Source: an uncultured Luteitalea sp.
Lineage (GTDB): Bacteria; Acidobacteriota; Vicinamibacteria; Vicinamibacterales; Vicinamibacteraceae
Assembly: GCA_934541105.1 (NCBI GenBank)
Contig: CAKTDA010000008.1
Location: forward strand, 173,478 to 237,477
DNA: 64,000 bases
Direction of reading: 5' to 3'
Shown: positions 8,817-16,161 of the stretch, piece after piece
Layout of the letters: every line of letters starts with the position of its first letter
Position numbering within the stretch: the stretch's first letter is position 1
Made by a program: the position numbers and the translations under genes
The notes under the pieces: model-generated
Databases searched by the model: none
What the model saw: only the letters and a program-made list of their open reading frames with translations
What the model was told of the DNA's origin: nothing

Positions 8817-8922
8817 ACCTTCGCCAACCGCTCGCTGCGCTCGCGGCTCCGGTTGGCAAGCCGCGTCACGCGAGCGGCACGCGAAGGTTGTCCGCCGTAG
8901 CTCCGCAGGAGCGAAGGCGGAC
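8816..8922 (+). repeat. Nested inverted repeats downstream of ssrA
   Basis: AACCTTCGC (8816-8824) pairs with GCGAAGGTT (8881-8889). Inside it CCAACCG (8824-8830) pairs with CGGTTGG (8850-8856). Directly after it GTCCGCC-gta-GCTCC-gca-GGAGC-gaa-GGCGGAC (8890-8922) forms a long imperfect hairpin. The unit looks like an intergenic REP/MITE-like palindrome and may also end ssrA transcription. Confidence 0.7.
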
Positions 8923-9208
8923 CTCTCTTCCATTCCAGGCTTCGGCCGGCAGGCCACTCATCCAGAGTTGCCGTAGATATCCATGGGTGTTCCATGGACG
9001 TCCGGCTCTGCACACCCTCTGGTCGGCCGCCTGCGACTGTGGTTGCCGCCGTCCGCGGCGCAACCGTGCGCGGCGGGTACTACTGGGGTATCCGGCAATG
9101 TGCGGGTATCGATGCCCCGGGGTATCGGTAGCCCGCCTGCACTACTCCCCATCAGTCCGCCGCCGAAGCGGTCCCCTGCCCACGAGAACTCACGCGCCAA
9201 GCCGATTC
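8923..9208. other. Non-coding gap after the ssrA repeat cluster
   Basis: I see no convincing gene. Open frames here are short and antisense-like. The only local pattern is three GGGTATC copies (9086-9092, 9104-9110, 9120-9126). This may be eroded sequence: it lies beside ssrA, a common integration site, and next to the degraded genes that follow. Confidence 0.4.
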
Positions 9209-9982
9209 TTACGGCCGGGGCGCATAGTCACGTGGAACCACATGAACATTGAGGGCGCAGTCGGCCTGCTCGCCGACGCTGCAGAGCAGCTGCCAGGACA
9301 GGGCCGGGTGCAGCTGCTGGAGGGCTCGCCAGAGGACGGCACGCGCTGACTCGTTTCGCGCGCCCACCGTGACCCTCTTCTGCACCATCAGGTTCGTAGG
9401 AATCGTGCCCACCCAGATCCGCCTGCCAGTCTCCTCGGAAAGGCGGCGGGCGATGCCGGTGACGATGTCCAGGCCCGTACGCTCCTCCGCAGGCATGTCG
9501 ATCGGGGCACTCAGCGGAGAGGTGCAGGGTTCGAGTCCGCCGGTAACGCCCCGGCGTTCGGTCGGGATGATGTGAAAGCCCGCGCCGACGTCGACCAACG
9601 AGAACGTGCCGCCGATGCCCGACTGGTTCCACGTCTCCACCAGCCGGCTCAGTAGCTGGTGCACCCCGCCAGCGCCGGCCGTGCCTGGTATGCCGTTCTC
9701 GAACCGGAATGCGCCGCCCCGCATGACCAGCACGCGCGGCTCCGTCAGTCCATCGCGCCTGACTTTCGCGGTGACATCGACGATATCCTCCGGTGCGACG
9801 TAGGAACCGTCCTCGAACGTCACCGCCATGCCGAGCTGTCGCTCCAGTTGCCGTGCCGCCGCCGACAGCGGCCGCGGGTCATCGACATCGACCACGAGCC
9901 TGCGCGACGTGCCCTCCTGCGTGGCAGTGACGCTCGCAAGATCGGCGCTCGCGACCATCGCCATGATCGCGACGCCACGCAT
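9209..9982 (-). CDS. Secreted hypothetical protein
   Basis: The 257-residue product starts with a short signal-like segment (MRGVAIMAMVASADLASVTA). Mature sequence includes DPRPLSAAARQLERQLGMAV and NESARAVLWRALQQLHPALS, which look like the small alpha/beta modules found in secretin or STN-type domains; this resemblance is weak. Two Cys lie near the end (LLCSVGEQADCALNV), possibly a disulfide. The open frame extends upstream to 10372, but that part is the remnant gene described next, read in one of its frames. ATG 9982 is my choice. GGAGGTG at 10006-10012 is about 23 nt away, so an unusual upstream start such as CTG near 10000 is possible. Confidence 0.6.
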   Translation of the reverse strand: MRGVAIMAMVASADLASVTATQEGTSRRLVVDVDDPRPLSAAARQLERQLGMAVTFEDGSYVAPEDIVDVTAKVRRDGLTEPRVLVMRGGAFRFENGIPGTAGAGGVHQLLSRLVETWNQSGIGGTFSLVDVGAGFHIIPTERRGVTGGLEPCTSPLSAPIDMPAEERTGLDIVTGIARRLSEETGRRIWVGTIPTNLMVQKRVTVGARNESARAVLWRALQQLHPALSWQLLCSVGEQADCALNVHVVPRDYAPRP

Positions 9983-10002
9983 CCACCAGCGACCGATCAG
10001 GG

Positions 10003-10310
10003 CTACACCTCCGGCAGCGCGGAGGCGCCCTCGCCGATGAAGCCGCCCCCCGGGGCGGTCGTAGTCGTGCGATGGGTCGTCGACGTCAGCCGCGGGGGCG
10101 ACAACGACGCGGTCGATGCCAAGGCGACCGCTGCGGTCATAGGCAATCGGATTGAAGTCGAACCGCTTGCCCGAGTCGTGGAACTCGAGCGCGAGGGTGA
10201 TCACTTCGCCCTGCGCGAACCGGAGCGTTCCGCGCTGCGTCCTGGGCCATGGCCGACGAGGCCGTGAGCAACGCCACCACGCGCCGAGGACGGCCAAGCA
10301 GTGTCGACAC
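10003..10310 (-). pseudogene. Frameshifted small secreted protein gene
   Basis: Three reading frames together give one sensible protein of about 100 residues. GTG 10310 begins a signal peptide (STLLGRPRRVVALLTASSAMAQ). After a +1 shift near 10240 the frame reads TQRGTLRFAQGEVITLALEF and YDRSGRLGIDRVVVAP. After a second +1 shift in a C6 run (10036-10041) it ends GFIGEGASALPEV and TAG at 10003-10005. Removing one base at each site restores a continuous secreted protein resembling short acidobacterial hypotheticals. It is either a genuine pseudogene or two homopolymer/base-call errors. It ends 21 bp before the start of the secreted gene downstream. Confidence 0.6.
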
Positions 10311-10404
10311 GCGCCGGTCACGCGGCTTCGTCGCATGTGGAGTTGGACACCGTGTCCTTCGCGAACGGGCACAGCTTAATACGAATAAGGGCAGGCACTG
10401 GCCA

Positions 10405-10426
10405 GTGTACGTCTCTGACGTATACT
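10405..10426 (+). promoter_or_regulatory. Palindromic operator overlapping -10 of the TA locus
   Basis: GTGTACGTC-TCT-GACGTATAC (10405-10425) is an inverted repeat with a perfect TACGTC/GACGTA core. It overlaps a -10-like TATACT at 10421-10426, which ends 7 nt before the toxin GTG at 10434. This suits autorepression by the downstream HigA-type antitoxin and a leaderless mRNA. Confidence 0.6.
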
Positions 10427-10433
10427 GCCTTCT

Positions 10434-10659
10434 GTGCTCACGTTCGTCGAAACCAAGCTGTTCACGCAGTTGGTGGCGCAGTACCTGAGCGACGAGGAGT
10501 ATCGCCAGCTTCAGCACGCGCTGGCGGCGAACCCAGACGCTGGGGACGTGGTCCGCGGCTCAGGCGGTGTCCGCAAGCTGCGCTGGGGCCTGGCCGGCCG
10601 CGACGATTCCCGGCCCGGTGCTGAAGCGACTCAAGGAGGAGATCGATGGTCTCGACTAA
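10434..10659 (+). pseudogene. HigB/RelE-type toxin gene with internal deletion
   Basis: The N-terminal 55 residues (start LTFVETKLFTQLVAQYLSDE, then VVRGSGGVRKLRWGLAGR) match the HigB2/RelE-like mRNA-interferase toxin family. The family then continues with about 30-35 residues forming the central beta-strands and catalytic site. These are absent. Instead, from 10606 the C-terminal helix (IPGPVLKRLKEEIDGLD, stop TAA 10657-10659) appears in a different frame. So roughly 100 bp were deleted between 10600 and 10606, shifting the frame. As read, translation would run on to 10703 through nonsense. The toxin is almost certainly inactive. The family and the missing block are from memory of the family, not an alignment. 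Confidence 0.75.
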
Positions 10660-10918
10660 GCGCAACATCGGGCAGGAGATTCTGGACGGGCTCGCTGAAC
10701 TGAAGCGTGGGAAGCACGGACGGGTGACGACGCTCCCGGCGATCTCGGAGATTCGTGAGCGCACCGGTTTGTCGCAGTCCCATTTCTCGGCGCTGCTCGG
10801 CGTGTCGGTGCGGACGCTGCAGGAATGGGAGCAGGGACGGCGCGCGCCGTCGGGCGCGGCCCGGACGCTGCTGATGATCGCAGCGAAGAATCCGCGGGCG
10901 CTCGTCGACGTCGCGTGA
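10646..10918 (+). CDS. higA: HigA-type antitoxin, XRE helix-turn-helix
   Basis: The 90-residue product is a complete DNA-binding antitoxin. The helix-turn-helix spans about residues 43-66 (TGLSQSHFSALLGVSVRTLQ), followed by the characteristic EWEQGRRAPSGAARTLLMIA block. It overlaps the relic toxin stop by 14 bp, the normal arrangement for HigBA pairs. AAGGAGGAG (10633-10641) sits 4 nt before ATG 10646, a strong ribosome binding site. With the toxin broken, the surviving protein may act only as a repressor of the palindrome at 10405-10425, or protect against a related toxin elsewhere. Confidence 0.88.
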   Translation: MVSTKRNIGQEILDGLAELKRGKHGRVTTLPAISEIRERTGLSQSHFSALLGVSVRTLQEWEQGRRAPSGAARTLLMIAAKNPRALVDVA

Positions 10919-10949
10919 GGAGGCAGGCGAGACGCTGTCGATTGCCGCC

Positions 10950-11426
10950 ATGCGTGAACGCTTCCCGGACCTGCGGGCCGAGTGGATCCGCACGCGCTAC
11001 TGGTCCGCCGACGAACGGCTGCTCGACGACTGGGAGCAACTCCCTCCCTTCCAGGACATGCCGCCTGTGGGAAGTGTCGTGGCGCCGCTCGCACCCGGCT
11101 TCCTCGATCAGGCCCTGCCTCCCAGGACGGAACGAGGCCGCTACGGCACCTACAACACCAGCGGGTTTGCCTTCTCCACCGCGTACTCTCGTGCAGCGGC
11201 CGAGTACTGGCGCTTGCGAGCAGAGGCGTTCGATGCGCAGCCCACCGCGCATGACATCCGACCGTCACTGCTCGAGCCCTTCATCGAGGTCATCGCATGG
11301 CAGGAAGACCGACGTCCGCCAGCCGGGCGTCGAGGCCCGCCGCCGGAACGTGCAGTAGGTGTCGCGACCGTTCACCCCCTGGTGCCACGCGCCGATTGCA
11401 CGCCTGATGGAGGGGCCCATGTCTGA
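10950..11426 (+). CDS. Hypothetical protein
   Basis: This 158-codon frame begins MRERFPDLRAEWIRTRYWSA and keeps GC-rich third positions to about codon 118 (LLEPFIEVIAWQEDRR). The remaining 40 residues are Arg/Pro-rich and look out of frame, so the gene may be truncated or frameshifted near 11305. There is no signal peptide, helix-turn-helix or known catalytic motif. GAGGAGGCAGG lies 26-36 nt upstream of ATG, too far for a normal site, so the start is uncertain. It overlaps the next start codon by 8 bp. It belongs to the eroded stretch after ssrA. Confidence 0.45.
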   Translation: MRERFPDLRAEWIRTRYWSADERLLDDWEQLPPFQDMPPVGSVVAPLAPGFLDQALPPRTERGRYGTYNTSGFAFSTAYSRAAAEYWRLRAEAFDAQPTAHDIRPSLLEPFIEVIAWQEDRRPPAGRRGPPPERAVGVATVHPLVPRADCTPDGGAHV

Positions 11427-12573
11427 CGCGGAGCGCCGGCGGCCACGGCGCGCCCACCTCGCGCTGCGGACATCCGAGGCGACGTCGTTCGGCCACGGCT
11501 TCATCAGCGGGCTCATGTCGGCGCTGCTCGGGCTCGCGGGGCTCGGCCTCGTGCTCGGCCTCCACGTCCCGGCGTACGTCAGCTTCGGTGAACTCCAGCC
11601 GATCTACGCGTCGCCCTACCTGCGGGCGGCAATCCACGTCACCCTCGTCGCCTCGTTCCTGCTCGGCACGGTCAGCGCGATGCTCCGGTCGAACAAGACG
11701 CTCGCGCTCGCAGGCATCGGGTTCACGCTCCTCGCGGCACTGCTCGGCGGATCGCGCGCCGGCGCGGCCGGTCCGGCCGGCGGCGCGGCCTCGTCGCTCG
11801 CGGTCGACTTCTTCGTGCTGAACCTGCTGCTCTACTCCGCGGTCTTCGTGCCGCTCGAGCGGCTCTTCGCCCTCAGGGGGGACCAGGCCGTCTTCCGCCG
11901 CCACTGGGTCGTGGACCTGTCGTACTTCTTCTGCAACTCGCTCCTCGTCGAGGTGTTGACCGTGATGACGCTGACGCCGGCGCTCGTGCTGTTCGACTGG
12001 GCGCGCGTGGCGTCGATCGCGCACCTCGTCGCGAGCCTGCCGCTGCCCGTGCAGGTGCTGGCGATGGTGCTCGTCGCGGACCTGACGCAGTACTGGGTCC
12101 ACCGCACGTTCCATGCGGTGCCCGTCCTCTGGCGGTTCCACGCGATTCACCACTCGGTCGAGGAGATGGACTGGCTGGCCGGCTCGCGGCTCCACCTGGT
12201 CGACGTAATCGTCACGCGCGGCCTGACGTACGTGCCGATCTTCGTCCTCGGCTTCTCGCGGCAGGCGCTCGTCGCCTACGTGTTCCTCGTCGCCGCGCAG
12301 GCGACGTTCATCCACGCCAACGTGCGCTGGGAGTTCCGTCCGCTCCGCCGCCTCGTCGCGACACCCGCCTTCCATCACTGGCACCACAGCTCGGAACAGG
12401 ACGCCCTCGACAAGAACTTCGCCGTGCACACGCCGCTGTGGGACCTCCTGTTCGGGACGTACTACCTGCCCGGCCACTGGCCCACGCGGTACGGCCTGGC
12501 GGGCCGGCCCGACGTCCCGGTGGGATGGGTGAAACAGCTGCTGTATCCGTTCAGGAGACGCCGGACGGAGTGA
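11419..12573 (+). CDS. Fatty acid hydroxylase / sterol desaturase family membrane protein
   Basis: The 384-residue membrane diiron enzyme would hydroxylate or desaturate a lipid in the cytoplasmic membrane. Hydrophobic helices span residues about 30-60, 75-95, 100-120, 135-155 and 180-225. The histidine clusters of the family are present: HRTFH (228-232), HAIHHS (241-246) and FHHWHHS (318-324), supplying the iron ligands. ATG 11419 was chosen over the in-frame ATG 11407 because GGAGGGG lies 3 nt upstream of it. Lipid substrate is unknown; sterol or hopanoid-like compounds, carotenoids or fatty acyl chains are possible. Convergent and overlapping by 23 bp with the MOSC gene. Confidence 0.88.
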   Translation: MSDAERRRPRRAHLALRTSEATSFGHGFISGLMSALLGLAGLGLVLGLHVPAYVSFGELQPIYASPYLRAAIHVTLVASFLLGTVSAMLRSNKTLALAGIGFTLLAALLGGSRAGAAGPAGGAASSLAVDFFVLNLLLYSAVFVPLERLFALRGDQAVFRRHWVVDLSYFFCNSLLVEVLTVMTLTPALVLFDWARVASIAHLVASLPLPVQVLAMVLVADLTQYWVHRTFHAVPVLWRFHAIHHSVEEMDWLAGSRLHLVDVIVTRGLTYVPIFVLGFSRQALVAYVFLVAAQATFIHANVRWEFRPLRRLVATPAFHHWHHSSEQDALDKNFAVHTPLWDLLFGTYYLPGHWPTRYGLAGRPDVPVGWVKQLLYPFRRRRTE

Positions 12574-13282
12574 TGGCCGGCGCGTCGCGCTCAGGCGCAC
12601 TCCCCTGAAGCCGCCGGGTCCAGTCCTCGGCCGCGCCGTGCTCGAGGCGACGCTCGAACAGCCGCCGCCAGCCTGGCGTCAGCGGCAGGTCCAGCACCGG
12701 GCGCAGCCGGTCCGGCCGTACGTCGCGATCGCCAATCAACGCCATGATGTCGGCGACGCTGTGCGAGGGATGCGGCCGCTCGACGAGCACGATCGGGTCG
12801 CCGGCGCACACGTCGCCGACCGTCTCCACCCGCAGGTACCAGCCGACGCGCCCGCTGTGCTGGACACGGCGCGACATGTCGGGCACGTCGAACCGGAGAT
12901 TCAGCTTGAAGCACGGTTGACGTCCCTGCGTGACGACGAAGCGGGCCGACCCGATGTCGTAGCGATCACCAAGGCAGACGCCGCCCTCGTCGAGCCCGTC
13001 GACACTCAGGTTCTCGCCGAACGCGCCCGGCGCATCGAGCAGCGCGTGGCCCGGCAACTCGCGTCGCCAGGCCTCGTAGTGGCTCCAGGCGTAGCAGAGC
13101 ACGGCCTTGTCCGGGCCGCCATGCACGCGCAGATCCGCCTGGGCATCGCCGACGATACCGGTGACGTCCACGCGCTGCCTGCCGTCGCGGGGCCGCTTGT
13201 CGATGCCGCTCGTCGTCTGCCCCAGCGCGCTGACCGACCCGGTGAGGACGGCGCGCACGCGCGGCTGGTTCCCGCTGTCCAT
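12551..13282 (-). CDS. MOSC domain protein (YiiM-like)
   Basis: The 243-residue cytoplasmic protein belongs to the MOSC superfamily, whose members bind molybdenum cofactor and handle N-hydroxylated compounds or sulfur transfer. The central block contains HGGPDKAVLCYAWSHYEAWR and GAFGENLSVDGL. The conserved cysteine is in QGRQPCFKLNLRF at Cys124, the position that ligates molybdenum in the family. Length matches YiiM (about 220-230) with a slight C-terminal extension. ATG 13282 gives the natural N-terminus MDSGNQPRVRAV. TTGACG lies 30 nt upstream as a possible -35. It is divergent from the esterase gene with a 102-bp gap. Confidence 0.88.
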   Translation of the reverse strand: MDSGNQPRVRAVLTGSVSALGQTTSGIDKRPRDGRQRVDVTGIVGDAQADLRVHGGPDKAVLCYAWSHYEAWRRELPGHALLDAPGAFGENLSVDGLDEGGVCLGDRYDIGSARFVVTQGRQPCFKLNLRFDVPDMSRRVQHSGRVGWYLRVETVGDVCAGDPIVLVERPHPSHSVADIMALIGDRDVRPDRLRPVLDLPLTPGWRRLFERRLEHGAAEDWTRRLQGSAPERDAPAITPSGVS

Positions 13283-13384
13283 CACTGACACTCCATATCG
13301 ACGGCCCGCTGTCGTCAAGCCCGTCTCCCGAAGCCGGGCCCCAGCGGCATCCGTGCTACCGTCAGCACCTTCGAGGATCCGCCC

Positions 13385-14410
13385 ATGAACACGACGACGC
13401 ACCTGATTCGGGTGGCGGCACTCGCCGGTTGTGCCGCCTTCGGCTTCCCGTCCGTGAGTGCCGCACAGGCGCCAGCACCCGCACCGCCGCGCGACATGAA
13501 CGCGTACTACACGCTCGGGCCCGACTCGTTCGAACGAGAAGGCGTGCCCAGGGGCAGGCTGCTCGGGCCCTTCGTCCTCCCCGACAGCAAGGCGTATCCG
13601 GGTACGCAGCACACCTACTGGGTCCACGTGCCCGCACAGTACGATCCCGCGGTCGAGGCCGACCTGATGATCTTCCAGGACGGACAGGCCTTCATCGACA
13701 TGAACGGATCGGCGCGCGCCCCGAACGTGCTCGACAACCTGATCTACCGTCGTGAACTGCCGGTCATGATCACGGCGTTCATCAATCCGGGCCGGAGGCC
13801 GGATCAACCGGAGCCGAACCCGTCGCAGTGGGGCGATCAGACGACAAACAGGCCGACCGAGTACAACGAACTCGACGACCGGTATGCGCGCGTGATCGTG
13901 GACGAACTCCTGCCGGCACTCACGCGGGACTACACCATCACGAAGGACCCGAACCGCCGCGGCATCGGCGGCACCAGCAGCGGCGCCATCGCGGCCTTCA
14001 CCGTCGCCTGGCATCGGCCCGACCAGTTCCGCAAGGTCCTCAGCATCGTCGGCAGCTACACGAACATCCGCGGCGGCGACGCCTACCCCGAGATCATCCG
14101 CAAGGGCGAGAAGAAGCCGCTGCGGATCTTCCTGAACGGCGGGCGCAACGACAACCGAGGGGTCGGCCGCAACGGCACGGTCCCGTACGACGCGCGCCGC
14201 GACTGGTTCCTGCAGAACGTCCGGATGGCGCAGGCGCTCACCGAGAGGGGCTACGACCTGAACTACATCTGGGGGATCAACACGCACGGCCAGCGGATGG
14301 GCGGCGCCATGCTGCCCGAGATGCTGCGCTGGCTGTGGCGAGACCATCCCGTGTCCACGGACCCGACCGACACCGCGGAGCGGTCCTACCGCGACGTCGC
14401 CAACAAGTAA
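13385..14410 (+). CDS. Secreted esterase, enterochelin esterase-like alpha/beta hydrolase
   Basis: The 341-residue product has a signal peptide ([20 protein letters not shown], cleavage after AQA) and an esterase-D/Fes-type alpha/beta hydrolase domain. The nucleophile elbow [11 protein letters not shown] places Ser198 in GTSSG. The acid and His are probably in the [12 protein letters not shown] to [10 protein letters not shown] region. These enzymes cleave ester bonds of siderophores, feruloyl-sugars or acyl-sugars in the periplasm; the substrate here is open. GAGGA lies 9 nt before ATG. The secreted glycosidase-like gene starts 22 bp downstream, so the two probably form an operon acting on one acylated carbohydrate. 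Confidence 0.85.
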   Translation: MNTTTHLIRVAALAGCAAFGFPSVSAAQAPAPAPPRDMNAYYTLGPDSFEREGVPRGRLLGPFVLPDSKAYPGTQHTYWVHVPAQYDPAVEADLMIFQDGQAFIDMNGSARAPNVLDNLIYRRELPVMITAFINPGRRPDQPEPNPSQWGDQTTNRPTEYNELDDRYARVIVDELLPALTRDYTITKDPNRRGIGGTSSGAIAAFTVAWHRPDQFRKVLSIVGSYTNIRGGDAYPEIIRKGEKKPLRIFLNGGRNDNRGVGRNGTVPYDARRDWFLQNVRMAQALTERGYDLNYIWGINTHGQRMGGAMLPEMLRWLWRDHPVSTDPTDTAERSYRDVANK

Positions 14411-14432
14411 GCCGACGCTTCCACGCACACCC

Positions 14433-16124
14433 ATGACGATCCGACTGCTCGTGTCTGCCTGCCTGCTCTGCGGCGCCGTGTTGTCGCTGGCAGCCGCGCC
14501 CGACGTCCCCGTCCCGACTGCGGGTGAGAACGGCCGGATGGCCACGCGCGCGCTCGTGGACAGTCAGCGCATCATGCACGCCTGGCTGGCGCGGCGCGAC
14601 GCGACGACGGGCCTGCTCCCCCATCGCGGCGAGTTCCGGGGCAGCCGGTACGACCCGTCGTGGGTCGTGGCCAACACCGCGGCCGACCTCTACCCGTTCA
14701 TGGTGATGGCCGCGCGGCTCACGGACCCCGCGGCCTACCGCGGCGCGATGCTCGACATCCTCCGGCAGGAGACGCTGCTGACCACGCGCGTCGGTCGGTT
14801 GTCGGACGACGTGCACGGCGGCGGCAAGGGCTTCGTCCGCGCCACGTCCGACATGGACGCGATCATCTTCGGCTCCAGCGAGTACATGAAGGACGGCCTG
14901 ATCCCGCTGACCGAGCTCTTCGGCGAGACGCCCTGGTACCACCGCATGGAGGGCATCGCGAGCGACATCGTCGCGCACGCGCCGTATCGCACCGCACGGG
15001 GCACGCTGCCGGCCCAGACCGCCGAGATCAACGGCAACATGCTGCAGGTGCTGAGCCGGCTGTACTTCCGGACCGGCAACGCCACCTATCGCGACCAGGT
15101 GCTGGCCATCGCCGACTTCTACTTCCTCGACATGCTGCCGACGACGCAGTACCTCCCCGTCGATCGGTGGGATACGGAAAGCCGCACGCCGATCACGACG
15201 CGGTTCGTGCTCTCCGATCACGGCAACGAAATCGTCGGCGGCCTGTCGGAGGCCTTCGTGCTGGCGAGCCACGCTCGCCCCGACAAGGCGGCGGCCTACC
15301 GCGAGCCGTTCGTGAAGATGATCGACAGGCTGCTCGACGTCGGGCGCACGGCCGACGGCGTCTGGCACCACGACATCGACATCGCGAGCGGTGCGCCGAT
15401 TGCCAACCGGCATGCGCACTGCTGGGGCTACATGTTCAACGCGGTCTACACGGCGTACATGACGACCGGCGAGACGCGCTTCCGCGAGGCCGTCGAACGC
15501 GGGATTGCCGCCGTCGTGCGCGACCCGTCGTACCTCTTCGACGAGTCACCACCGGTCGAATGGTGGAGCGCGAACTCGTACTCGGACGCCATCGAATCGG
15601 CAATCGTGCTCATGAACCGGCTGCCGAACCCGGCCCTCGCCACGCAGGTGGACATCGCGACGACGAAGATGCTGGACCGCATCCGCCCCGACGGCATCGT
15701 CGAGGACTGGCACGGCGACGGCAACACGATCCGCACCTCGCTGATGTACATGATGTGGAAGACGCAGGGCGCGCGGCTCGAGCCCTGGAACCGGCGCGTA
15801 CACCTGTCGGCGTCGCGTCAGGGTGACGCAGCCACCTTCGTCGTCGAAGCCGAGGCCGCATGGACCGGCGCGGTGCGCCTCGACTTCCCCCGACATCGCG
15901 ATCACCTGCACCTGCCCATCAACTATCCGCGGCTCAACGAGTGGCCGGAGTGGTTCACCGTTGAGCACGACCGCCGGTATCTCGTGCGTATCGGCGATCG
16001 ATCGCCTGTCGAACGCACAGGGTCGGACCTCGTGCAGGGCCTGGACCTGTCGCTTGCCGCCGGCGACACCGTGCGCATCGAGGTCGCTGACGGCGGTGAC
16101 GCCCCCTACGGCACGGGGCACTGA
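14433..16124 (+). CDS. Secreted (alpha/alpha)6-barrel-like protein
   Basis: The 563-residue product has a signal peptide (LLVSACLLCGAVLSLAAA). The mature chain is helix-rich with aromatic and acidic clusters typical of six-hairpin glycosidases and epimerases (GLLPHRGEF, WYHRMEGIASDIVAHAPYR, AEINGNMLQVLSRLYFRTGN, ADGVWHHDIDIASGAP, HCWGYMFNAVYTAYM). The last 100 residues look like a beta-sandwich (GDTVRIEVADG). I do not recognise a specific GH family. The pairing with an esterase 22 bp upstream suggests polysaccharide or glycolipid processing outside the cytoplasm. ATG 14433 gives the signal peptide directly. Confidence 0.7.
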   Translation: MTIRLLVSACLLCGAVLSLAAAPDVPVPTAGENGRMATRALVDSQRIMHAWLARRDATTGLLPHRGEFRGSRYDPSWVVANTAADLYPFMVMAARLTDPAAYRGAMLDILRQETLLTTRVGRLSDDVHGGGKGFVRATSDMDAIIFGSSEYMKDGLIPLTELFGETPWYHRMEGIASDIVAHAPYRTARGTLPAQTAEINGNMLQVLSRLYFRTGNATYRDQVLAIADFYFLDMLPTTQYLPVDRWDTESRTPITTRFVLSDHGNEIVGGLSEAFVLASHARPDKAAAYREPFVKMIDRLLDVGRTADGVWHHDIDIASGAPIANRHAHCWGYMFNAVYTAYMTTGETRFREAVERGIAAVVRDPSYLFDESPPVEWWSANSYSDAIESAIVLMNRLPNPALATQVDIATTKMLDRIRPDGIVEDWHGDGNTIRTSLMYMMWKTQGARLEPWNRRVHLSASRQGDAATFVVEAEAAWTGAVRLDFPRHRDHLHLPINYPRLNEWPEWFTVEHDRRYLVRIGDRSPVERTGSDLVQGLDLSLAAGDTVRIEVADGGDAPYGTGH

Positions 16125-16149
16125 GCGGACGCACGGCGCGCAGGCGGTG

Positions 16150-16155
16150 TAGGCT
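16150..16155 (+). promoter_or_regulatory. -10 box TAGGCT (TG-extended), leaderless start
   Basis: TGTAGGCT ends 6 nt before ATG 16162, so transcription would begin at the start codon. There is no ribosome binding site between box and ATG. Confidence 0.5.
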
Positions 16156-16161
16156 CGGGGC

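Noticed and set aside
9086..9126. Three GGGTATC copies as replication iterons
   Set aside because: Unequal short spacing, no AT-rich stretch, no replication gene or DnaA boxes.
8669..9349. 226-codon plus-strand ORF crossing tmRNA and its downstream repeat
   Set aside because: It overlaps a structured RNA gene, and the sequence shows no protein-like pattern.
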